Below are positions 11,346 through 19,357 of a stretch of DNA of 64,000 nucleotides, in pieces (position 1 is the first letter of the stretch; each line of letters starts with the position of its first letter). A program made the position numbers and the translations under genes. Below the pieces are notes generated by a model, which was not told where the DNA came from, did not search any database, and saw only the letters and a list, made by a program, of their open reading frames with translations. This DNA comes from Oscarella lobularis (taxonomy: Eukaryota; Porifera; Homoscleromorpha; Homosclerophorida; Oscarellidae): assembly GCF_947507565.1 (NCBI RefSeq), contig NC_089176.1, positions 3,224,001 through 3,288,000 of the forward strand. The letters run 5' to 3'.

Positions 11346-14294
11346 CTAACAAGCCAGTATCTCAGTCTCTTCGCTTTTCTTGTCCTTTTGCTGCGCCACC
11401 ACATTCTCTGGAGATTCTTCACCTTTCTCCGTTGTTGCAACCACCGATAACGAATCAGCCTGCTCAGGGTTCAAGTCTGCTTCTCTCGAAATAACCAAGG
11501 ACGAATCGATGGGCTCCGGGTTCACCACGTCAGAAATTTCAGGTTCTCTTGAGAAAACCAATGACGAATCGACGTGCTTCGGCTTCACGTCTAGCATTTT
11601 GAATTCTTTTGTTTTGCCATTTTTAATAGCTGGTTTTCTCATGGGACCAATAAGAGACAAGACTACCGGCAGAATGACGAAGCCGTGTAGGAAACCTAGA
11701 CATATGACGAGAAATAACGTCTTGAAGAAGGTTCGAAACAAATAGGAGGACGAAAAGGCGAGCGGAATTGTGCCCAGTATGGTAGATATCGCGCCTTGAA
11801 TAATAGGATACCCAAGTTGATAGAGGGCATCGACAGTCTTTTCATTTCTCGTTGCCTTTTTAGATGCCATGAAGGCATAACAAATGTGAGCTGAAAAGTC
11901 GACCGAAAAGCCAATGCAGAGAATAATATTTATCATCGAAATCGAATCGAGATTGACCGACCAGAAAGCCATGAGACCGGCAACGCCAACGCAGATAGTC
12001 ACAATGGAGGCTGTGATAAGAAAAGCAGCCCAAGGATGCGGAATTATGAATATAGAGACGACGAACATGGCGGCCAGAGCGATTCCGACGTTCTGCAGCG
12101 TATTGGGAAGAATCGCTATGTACTGGTCAAAAAATACGAAGGCAGGATGGTAAGCAGTCATACTTTCTTCTTCTGCAATGCGCCTCCATTTGACTGTCAT
12201 TTTTCGTTCGAGATCGGCATCAATCAAATTGTTGGTTTGGACGAAGAGTCGACTCGAACTGATTTCTTGCTGATCGTCGCTGAAATTGATGTCAAGTTTG
12301 TAATCTTCGAAAGTAGGTTCTGTCAAAAACGTCTGCCTCAATAATGGCATGAAAACGTGCTTTGGTATTGTAGAGTTTTCCAAGCCCCAAAGCGAGAGAA
12401 CAAACGTCTCAAAATCTTTCAACCAAGAAATGACAAGGTACGGCGGGCTTGCATACTCTGTCGCGAGAACGCGTTCTACCACGTCGTCTAAGTCCTTCCG
12501 AACAGACGCGTTCCAATATTCCAACGGACGGCCAATAACAAACTGCACCTGTGGACCGTACGAGTCGAAATATCTGTCTTCGAGTGTCAGAAAATCGTGA
12601 GCGTACGAATCGTCCTGAACCAGGTTCTTCAACTCCAGACCTTGATTGATTCGAGTCATTCCGTAGATCGACGCGCCAAGGTAGCCGCAGAAGAGAATCA
12701 GTACGACGACTTTCACAGCTTTGTTGACGACGAATTTGCCGTACCAATCGCGAACGATACGCGACGCCAAATGCTCTTCTTCGTCGTCGACGATTTCGCC
12801 GTCCTTTCGCACGCCGCCACTGCAGAAGATTCTGTAGGCGCGACTCTTGTCTTCGCTGCACTTTTTAGGCAAGACGACCTGAAATGTCGCTGCGTGCCGA
12901 TTCGCCTCTTCCCGTCTTGCATCGAGAGCCATCCAACCGGCAAAGAAGGTTATCTGGAAGATGTAGTCGAACAAGACGGCAACCGCCGCGTAGATGCAGA
13001 AGTCAAACACGGCTGGAAACACGGTGATTCCTCCAATACCAAAGGCTATGAAATCAGTGATGGACGTAATTGTTATTGACATTCCAGCGTCAGCCAACGT
13101 ATCGGCCATGCGTTCGGGCACGGACTGGCGCGGGCTGGTATGCCGGTAGCCTTCGATTAGAATGAACATGTCGTCGACGCCGATTCCCAGAACGAGAAAC
13201 GGTACGGTGCGTACGACGTTCGAAAACTGAACGCCGGCAAGGGCTAGGAGGCCAAATGAAGCCAATATAGCGAGAGCCGGAGACAGAACGCCTAGCATGC
13301 CGACCATGGGTTTCGTTCGAACCCAGTCGATCATGACCAGTGACGTGCAAGCGAACGTGATTAGAAGAGTGAAGGCTATGACGAAACTGACAAAGATAGA
13401 TTCGACGTTGGCCGCCAATTCGTCTCCCAAGGAGTTCGACGTAAAGGGACGAACGCAAATGAGGTCGGAGCGATACGAGTTGATTTTTTCGACGAACTCT
13501 TCTTCCCAATACCGACTGAGATGAGTGTCGCGAAGCCAGTAGGTCATGGACAGAGCAGAAACGCTCGCTACCCGTCGCTGGCTCGTTAGTTCTGCCGATA
13601 CGCTTCGACCGAGGAACAGGTTCGATTCTGTGACGGGAAAAAGAAAGTCGAGCGTCTCGTATTTCGTTCGGTTCTCTATTAGAAGCTCGATTAGAGGATC
13701 GGAATTGCATCGCGCCAGTATGGTTTCTTCCTTGGCGTAGAGATCATCGAAGCCGCTGGCACTGGTGACGTTTTCGTCTGACGTCGTTACGTTTGCTTCT
13801 TTCCGGGTGCAGAGATCGGAGAAAAAGCTGGTAACGTTTCCGTTTGTCGCCGTCACTTTTGTTTGGATAAACTCGTTCAGTTTCAAGATCTCGTCGACGA
13901 TTTTCGGCGAATTCATGCCGCCGACGTCTACGGCGAGCCGCGGTTCGACGATCACGCGACCGTACGTGCCGAGAGTCGACAATCTCGTGGATGAAAACTC
14001 GATCGAGTCATTCATGGGGAAAAGCGTTTCGACGAGTTTTCGTTCGTCTTTCGCCGCCCCGTTCGACGGCGTGAACAGGTGCTCGATGTCCGAGTTCGTT
14101 TCGATACGAATGAGTCCGATGCCAAGAAGAGCCGATACGATAATCGGCGTGACGATGAACGGGACGGGACGGCGTCCGACGAGGCGACCGTAACGACTGA
14201 ACAACTTCTTCAGATTGCGATGGACGAAATCGTACCTGCTGGCGTTTCTGTCGTCTATTGCCGGCGGGCAATCGGCCGATACCGGTATCTCCAT
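11346..14294 (-). CDS. Patched domain-containing protein (PTCHD3/ptr-like), sterol-sensing RND protein
   Basis: A single uninterrupted exon of 982 codons, unusual among intron-rich neighbours. It begins MEIPVSADCPPAIDD and shows the RND/patched architecture: TM1 in the PFIVTPIIVSALLGIGLIRI region, a first luminal loop with NxT sequons, a sterol-sensing domain around residues 300-480 (VPFLVLGIGVDDMFILIEGY, then SITITSITDFIAFGIGGITV), a second luminal loop, and a final five-helix block containing ILCIGFSVDFSAHICYAFM (about residues 790-810). The GVDD and GxxxD motifs fit proton-coupled RND transporters. The cytoplasmic tail holds three diverged copies of a DSSLVxSRE unit. PTCHD3 is sperm-associated in mammals; the function here is unknown. 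The intronless form may reflect retroposition in an ancestor or simple intron loss. Confidence 0.92.
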   Translation of the reverse strand: MEIPVSADCPPAIDDRNASRYDFVHRNLKKLFSRYGRLVGRRPVPFIVTPIIVSALLGIGLIRIETNSDIEHLFTPSNGAAKDERKLVETLFPMNDSIEFSSTRLSTLGTYGRVIVEPRLAVDVGGMNSPKIVDEILKLNEFIQTKVTATNGNVTSFFSDLCTRKEANVTTSDENVTSASGFDDLYAKEETILARCNSDPLIELLIENRTKYETLDFLFPVTESNLFLGRSVSAELTSQRRVASVSALSMTYWLRDTHLSRYWEEEFVEKINSYRSDLICVRPFTSNSLGDELAANVESIFVSFVIAFTLLITFACTSLVMIDWVRTKPMVGMLGVLSPALAILASFGLLALAGVQFSNVVRTVPFLVLGIGVDDMFILIEGYRHTSPRQSVPERMADTLADAGMSITITSITDFIAFGIGGITVFPAVFDFCIYAAVAVLFDYIFQITFFAGWMALDARREEANRHAATFQVVLPKKCSEDKSRAYRIFCSGGVRKDGEIVDDEEEHLASRIVRDWYGKFVVNKAVKVVVLILFCGYLGASIYGMTRINQGLELKNLVQDDSYAHDFLTLEDRYFDSYGPQVQFVIGRPLEYWNASVRKDLDDVVERVLATEYASPPYLVISWLKDFETFVLSLWGLENSTIPKHVFMPLLRQTFLTEPTFEDYKLDINFSDDQQEISSSRLFVQTNNLIDADLERKMTVKWRRIAEEESMTAYHPAFVFFDQYIAILPNTLQNVGIALAAMFVVSIFIIPHPWAAFLITASIVTICVGVAGLMAFWSVNLDSISMINIILCIGFSVDFSAHICYAFMASKKATRNEKTVDALYQLGYPIIQGAISTILGTIPLAFSSSYLFRTFFKTLFLVICLGFLHGFVILPVVLSLIGPMRKPAIKNGKTKEFKMLDVKPKHVDSSLVFSREPEISDVVNPEPIDSSLVISREADLNPEQADSLSVVATTEKGEESPENVVAQQKDKKSEETEILAC

Positions 14295-14502
14295 CTCGAG
14301 TTTCAGACCGTAGGTGTGTCCAGAGCCTTAGAGAGAGAGTGTGTGTCTATCGGGCACCTACAATTGTAATTGTTGTCAGGGAGCGTCAGGGACTGCCTTA
14401 GGGCCATGCCTTAGGGCGCTATGCATATCTAACGCGCGAGGCCGCGGCCCTGGCGACTTTTTTATGGATTCTTATCTGCGACATGAGGAAGTGTACCTCA
14501 TG

Positions 14503-14701
14503 CAGTTTGCTTGTTCTGTGCTGTGCTAGTAGGTAATCTCTGTTTTGTTGAATTCAGCAGCTATGCATGTAGGAGCCAAGTTAGGAAGCAGTCAGAGTTA
14601 TTTGATCCAAAGTTTGGCGAAGGCCTCTGCGTCGTCAAAATGACAATTGATACCAGTCGAAGTGGCGACCCCTGAACGAAAACCTAACAGCCACTCGCAG
14701 G
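14503..14701 (-). pseudogene. Tail fragment of a fibrinogen-domain gene
   Basis: About 199 bp nearly identical to 17193-17390, the 3' flank and last coding part of the intact fibrinogen-domain gene downstream. It contains the stop-proximal sequence for AEAFAKLWIK-type residues and the gene's 3' flank, then loses similarity abruptly after the CACTCGCAGG motif. With no upstream exons it is a remnant of an incomplete tandem duplication. Confidence 0.8.
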
Positions 14702-14860
14702 AACTCGTTAGAAGCTGCTCGAAGAAAGATAGGACGCAGCAGGTTTTCTATTTCTAGTGAACGATAGATAAACAGGCCAAACATAAATTGATACATGCAG
14801 ACAATAGTATGTTTTTTAAACTTTCGGTACGTAGTCCAGTTCCGGGGATTACAGTTCCAG

Positions 14861-15820
14861 TCATTTGATCCAAAGTTTTACGAAGGGCTCTGGATCGTCT
14901 CCATGACAATTGATACTCGCTGAAGTCGAGGCCCCAGCTGAACTTAAACGAAGCACCCACTCGCAGCCCGTCGGCGAAAAAGCGTCACCCACAATGCCAT
15001 TTCCACTAACTGTGTACTGAACTCCGTCTACCGTTACAAAGTGATTGTTGAAATGCGTCATGACTTTGTCAATGGTCGCATCGGTGAAACTGTGCGCTGA
15101 CGAATTGTAGGGATGGAGTAAGCCGTGTCTGTACAAGTTCATTCTGTAGTCGACGTTTGATCTCACGCCCCAGGTAGGAACGTGACGAATGGCTTGGAAA
15201 ATGTTGAAACTGTCGCCGTAGTTTGTCTTCTGAAGATAATACGTCGTCGGATATTCCGTGATAGACTCGCAGTATGGAATCGTTATGCCAGTTGTGAATG
15301 GCATTCATTTTCACCCGACTCAAGCTCGCCCAATCGTCAACGCGATCGGCCAATAAATTCTCTTCGTTCATTCCATTGACTGGATACTCTTTTTCGTCAT
15401 TTCCGTTGATTGCCTTGATTACCGTTACCAACGTCCATCCGCCGCCGTCTGTCGTCATGTCGCAGAAAACTCGGTAGGGCGCGCTGTTTTCGCCTTGCGA
15501 AATCCAGTAGACGCCGTTCGGCGCTCTCGGTCGTTTCTGAACGATGTCGCGGCACGTTCTACCTGATAATGGCGCCGTATCGCCTGTCAAACCAATCTTC
15601 AGGCTATCAATCATGTTCATAGCTTGGGAGAGTTTTCTTTCGACGGCAACGCAGGAACAGTTGGTTTCATTGGAAATGGACGCCGAGACGACATCTGGCA
15701 TCATGATGTATTAGTAATAAATAAAAATAAACATTCATTACACGTGGCTTCTGTAAATTTACCTTGCAGGTCTCTCAGCTGGTTTCGAATTTCTTCACTT
15801 TCGTTGCCGGGGTCGCCTTT
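14861..15820 (-). pseudogene. Fibrinogen-related (collagen-stalk) gene, decayed duplicate
   Basis: Paralogue of the gene at 17287-18661. Reading leftwards: a short Gly-X-Y-like exon (KGDPGNESEEIRNQLRDLQ, 15765-15820), then the fibrinogen-like domain (GRTCRDIVQKRPRAPNGVYW, FCDMTTDGGGWTLVTVIKA) and a C-terminal part ending KLWIK. Two faults are visible. No signal-peptide exon can be found between this copy and the thioesterase start at 15982. Near 15270-15290 the copy lacks about 14 bp present in the intact paralogue, which shifts the frame inside the fibrinogen domain. The intron after the stalk exon has a normal GT donor. Probably a recent, non-functional duplicate, though a spliced isoform avoiding the shift cannot be excluded. 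Confidence 0.72.
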
Positions 15821-15981
15821 CTAAAGGCATAACGTAGGTATAAGGCAAGCAGTCTACGTGTACCTGTGTAGAAGGATCCCGCTCTTCTCACCACTGACCC
15901 CACAGCACACACTGTGCTTGACTATTTAAATGTGAACACTTTCTACGTGGTTCGGAGCCAGCCTGGGCATGGACGAGGTGC

Positions 15982-16998
15982 ATGCCATTAAACGCGCCTT
16001 TGGTTTCCATCGGATTTGAATCGAATATGGCTACGGAAATGAGTGATCGAATTCAGCTTGCATTCGACGTCGTCGTACCTCCAGTTCGAATGCTAAACGA
16101 CCAGTGCAATCTGAATTTCCTAGTCGATATTGTAGTCAAGTTGAGTCAAAATCGAGCAACCGCGAAAGGAGAAGAAATTCAAGGCGAAAAATCAGATCAA
16201 AATTTGTGGAGATACACTTTGAACAACCCTGACAAGGACAAGACACTTTGCTACCTTATATGCTTTCCTCCGAATGCCGCAGGCGTATCTGCTTACGCGC
16301 AGTGGGGAAAACTTCTGGAAGACAGCGGCATTGGCGTGACTGTCATACGATTTCTGGGATGGGAAGGACGACAAACCGAGGCGTGCATAGGCAATTTAGA
16401 CGGTCTTATCTCGGCAGCAGTGGACGCCGTACTGCCACTAGTAATAGAGTGCAAAGTCGCTTTCTACGGTCATAGCATGGGCGGTCTCATCGCCTATGAG
16501 GTGGCTCTTCGTCTTGGAAAAGACCATGGCATATCAATTCTGCACTTCTTCGTCGGTGCCTGGTATGCTCCCCATTTGCAATATCCTCGTCCAGCCGAAT
16601 TCGATATTCCGTCGTCGGTATTCAAGAGAGATGCGCCACTCCAGCTCGTCTTTCGGCATTTGAAACAGCTCAGTTTCATCGACCTTCAGTCTGAGGTGGA
16701 TCCGACGCAAAATTTACGTGCGTTGTCTCTGCTTCAGAATTGGATGCCATGCTTTGAAATAGCTCTCAAAATTTTAAAGAGATACACTCCGAATGAGAGC
16801 ACGGTGCCATGCGGTATCGATGCTTTTTCCTCAACTGGGGACAATTTTGTCCTGACTAAATACGTGATACCATGGGAGAAACAATCGCGATTCGATTTTG
16901 TTCACCATAGCGTCGAGGCCCCAGGGCACCAGTTCACAAATTTATTTGCCAACTTCATATGTGAAACGATAATAGGCAGAGTAAAAGCTCTGCTTTAG
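15982..16998 (+). CDS. Type II (external) thioesterase, alpha/beta hydrolase, intronless
   Basis: One exon of 338 residues starting MPLNAPLVSIGF, with a TATTTAAAT-like motif about 60 bp upstream. The C-terminal 250 residues match type II thioesterases (GrsT/RifR/OLAH family): LICFPPNAAGVSAYAQW, the nucleophile elbow YGHSMGGLIAYEVAL (about residues 163-177, serine nucleophile), and the catalytic histidine in APGHQFTNLF near the end. These enzymes hydrolyse acyl chains from carrier proteins of NRPS, PKS or fatty-acid synthases. The first 80 residues are not recognised; they could be a degenerate carrier or docking segment. It lies between two copies of a fibrinogen-domain gene on the opposite strand and has no NRPS/PKS gene beside it. 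Absence of introns and the bacterial-style family suggest horizontal transfer, but vertebrate OLAH belongs to the same family. Confidence 0.82.
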   Translation: MPLNAPLVSIGFESNMATEMSDRIQLAFDVVVPPVRMLNDQCNLNFLVDIVVKLSQNRATAKGEEIQGEKSDQNLWRYTLNNPDKDKTLCYLICFPPNAAGVSAYAQWGKLLEDSGIGVTVIRFLGWEGRQTEACIGNLDGLISAAVDAVLPLVIECKVAFYGHSMGGLIAYEVALRLGKDHGISILHFFVGAWYAPHLQYPRPAEFDIPSSVFKRDAPLQLVFRHLKQLSFIDLQSEVDPTQNLRALSLLQNWMPCFEIALKILKRYTPNESTVPCGIDAFSSTGDNFVLTKYVIPWEKQSRFDFVHHSVEAPGHQFTNLFANFICETIIGRVKALL

Positions 16999-17192
16999 GT
17001 AGTAGTCATGTGAGAGTAGTTAGGCAATACAGATTAGACAATGACGGGCTGATTTTTGCCCTGCAACTTCACGATGTGGATATGTAGTCTAACTAAGCTA
17101 TTTAATTATCTGCGGCACCAGGAAGTATTACTCTATACGTAGTAGTAGTTACTACACTATTCACAGCTTTTTTATTTCGTCACTTTATTGCT

Positions 17193-17390
17193 CAGTTTGC
17201 TTGTTCTGTGCTGTGCTAGTAGGTAATCTCTGTTTTTTGAATTCAGCAGCTATACATGTAGGAGCCAAGTTAGGAAGCAGTCAGAGTTATTTGATCCAAA
17301 GTTTGGCGAAGGCCTCTGCGTCGTCAAAATGACAATTGATACCAGTCGACGTGGCGACCTCTGAACGAAAACCAAACAGCCACTCGCAGG
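17193..17390. repeat. Direct repeat, second copy (first copy 14503-14701)
   Basis: Starts CAGTTTGCTTGTTCTGTGCT and runs, with a few substitutions and a one-base indel, through the 3' flank and the last coding codons of the fibrinogen-domain gene. It marks the breakpoints of the local duplication, whose unit is about 2.7 kb and includes the thioesterase region. Confidence 0.85.
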
Positions 17391-18661
17391 CACTCTCAAA
17401 AGCGTCACCAACAATGCCATGTCGACTAACGGTGTACTGAACCCCGTCTACTGTCACAAAATGATCTTCAAAATGCTTCATGACTTTGTCAATGGTCGTA
17501 TCGGTGAAACTGTGCGCTGACGAATTGTAGGTATGGAGTAGACCGTGTCTGTACAAGTTGATTCTGTAGTCGACGTTTGATCTCACGCCCCACGTAGGAA
17601 CGTAACGAATGGCGTAGAAAATGTCGAAACTGTCGTTGTAGTTTGTCTTCTGAAGATAATACGTCGTCGGATATTGCGAGATCGATTCGTAGACGTAGAC
17701 TCGCAGTATGGAATCGTCATGCCAGTTGTGAATGGCATTTAGTTTCACCCGGCTCAAGCTCGCCCAATCGTCAACGCGATCGGCCAATAAATTCTCTTCG
17801 TTCATTCCATTGATTGGATACTTTCTTTCGTCGATTCCGTTGTTAGCCTTGATTACCGTTACCAACGTCCACCCGCCGCCGTCTGTCGTCATATCGCAGA
17901 AAACTCGGTAGGGCGCGCTGTTTTCGCCCTGCGAAATCCAGTAGACGCCGTTCGGCGCTCTCGGTCGTTTCTGAACGATGTCGCGACACGTTCTACCCGG
18001 TAATGACGCCGTATCGCCTGTCAAATCAATCTTCAGGCTATCAATCATGTTCATAGCTTGGGAGAGTTTTCTTTCAATGGCAACGCAGGAACAATTGGTT
18101 TCATTGGAAATAGACGCCGAGACGACATCTGCATCAGGCACAGTACAGTATAGTAGAGCACATGCGGCTTAATTAAAATTAAGTTTGCCTTGCAGATTTC
18201 TTAACTGGTTTCGAATTTCTTCACTGTCGTTGCCCGGGCCGCCTTTCTAAAAGCATAACGTTGGTAAGGCACCTCCGCGCGCACACCGATATTATCATAA
18301 GGGCGGAATCTCTGCCAGTGCATACCTGCGGCGTAGGATTGCCCGGAAGAAATGGTACCAAAGGGAAGTTTGGTACCATTTCTTCCGGGCAATATCCTAC
18401 GTCTCCCTAGTACCACGTCCGTCCTGTTTTTTTTTCTAGAAAGAGGACAGCTTCAAAGTTATAGGGGCAACTCAGTAGAAACAAAACACATGTAAACTGC
18501 CGTTCGTTCACCTTCATGTCTGCGAACGTTTCATAAGGCATGCATACAGTTGGGCCCGACGATGAAACCAGAGTTTGAGTTTGGCACGCACAGTCACAAC
18601 CGTGAAACAGAAGTGCACTCATAAAATGCACGACTTGAAAAATGATGAAAAGTGTCGCCAT
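17287..18661 (-). CDS. Secreted collagen-stalk fibrinogen-domain protein (FReD), intact copy
   Basis: Read leftwards. Exon 1 (18661 to about 18535) gives MATLFIIFQVVHFMSALLF, a signal peptide, and a Cys-rich segment (CDCACQTQT). After an intron of about 290 bp holding a large hairpin, a small exon encodes KGGPGNDSEEIRNQLRNLQ, a trace of a collagen-like stalk. The main exon (18139-17287) encodes SASISNETNCSCVAIERKL (coiled region) and a fibrinogen-like domain with GRTCRDIVQ, APNGVYWI, YRVFCDMTTDGGGWTLV and a C-terminal end at KLWIK. The donor after the stalk exon is GC rather than GT. FReD proteins such as ficolins, tachylectins and FREPs bind carbohydrates or acetyl groups and often act in immune recognition or adhesion; that role is inferred. 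Confidence 0.8.
18333..18400. repeat. Long near-perfect hairpin inside the FReD intron
   Basis: Arms of about 30 nt (18333-18362 and 18369-18400) around a 6-nt loop GGGAAG, with one 2-nt bulge. The inner stem includes GAAGAAATGGTACCAAA and its complement. It lies wholly within the first intron of the intact fibrinogen-domain gene. No clear target duplication flanks it. Confidence 0.85.
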
Positions 18662-19357
18662 CGGCCGGAACAGAATAGGCAGTAGTACAGGGCGTAGTAT
18701 AGTGTACTTTGAAAGAGTCTGCGCGGACGATCGATTATATACGATGCTATGACGTCAGTATACGTAGACTACCAGGTTGAGTTCGCGTTTAGATAGCCTC
18801 GCAAGCCAGGCCCTCCGAGCAGTTCGCGAGAGTATTCGTTGGGCTTAGCGCGCGAGGTTTGGGGGCGCGGCGGCTCTCACTCCTCCGAGCAGTGAGAGCC
18901 GCCGCGCCCCCAAACCTCGCGCGCTAAGCCCAACGAATACTCTCGCGAACTGCTCGGAGGGCCTGGCTTGCGAGGCTAGCGTTTAGATGGCTTCGCCGTT
19001 GGCTTTTTAGGCTTCTATCACGCGAAGTCTAAGAAGAGAACATCCAGAAAACTGCCGTTAGCAGCAGTGAGACTGTATTTGATTTTTTCGATTCATGAAT
19101 CGTAGAAGTCTCTGACTTCATGAGTTTATGAGAGTTCAGGATGAGAGTTTGTTCCTGAACACCAGGGCGCGCGGGGCTTCGCCCTCTCCCCCTCCCCCCT
19201 GCATTTTTTTAGTGAGCCCTGTAGTGAGCAGACGTAGTGAGCTGGTGAGCTCAGAGATCTGGTGTTGATACCTAACGTACGCTAAAACTCTTGCGTCCTT
19301 TCAGGCGCGTATCGGACGAGCAATTTCTCCTTGCGTTGCACACGAGAGGCGCTTGCT
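18662..19357. other. Intergenic region between FReD and SMC1
   Basis: Contains the foldback element (18794-18978) and about 380 bp upstream of SMC1 with a GC-rich then C-rich patch (19165-19200) and short TGAGC repeats (19210-19250). No gene is seen. Confidence 0.6.
18794..18978. mobile_element. Foldback/MITE-like DNA element, 88-bp inverted repeats, 9-bp target duplication (Mutator-like hallmark)
   Basis: Left arm 18794-18881 and right arm 18891-18978 appear to be perfect inverted complements of 88 bp, starting TAGCCTCGCAAGCCAGG, around a 9-nt centre CCTCCGAGC. The 9-bp direct repeat GCGTTTAGA flanks it at 18785-18793 and 18979-18987. The centre repeats a CTCCGAGCAG motif also present in the arms. 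No coding capacity. A 9-bp duplication and long terminal inverted repeats are hallmarks of Mutator-like (MULE) non-autonomous elements; the assignment rests on these features only. Identity of the arms suggests a recent insertion or gene conversion between arms. Confidence 0.8.

Noticed and set aside
13090-13710. A 206-residue open frame overlapping the patched-domain gene
   Set aside because: An alternative frame of a 982-codon gene with a clear family match; Arg/Ser-rich composition is typical of a shadow frame.
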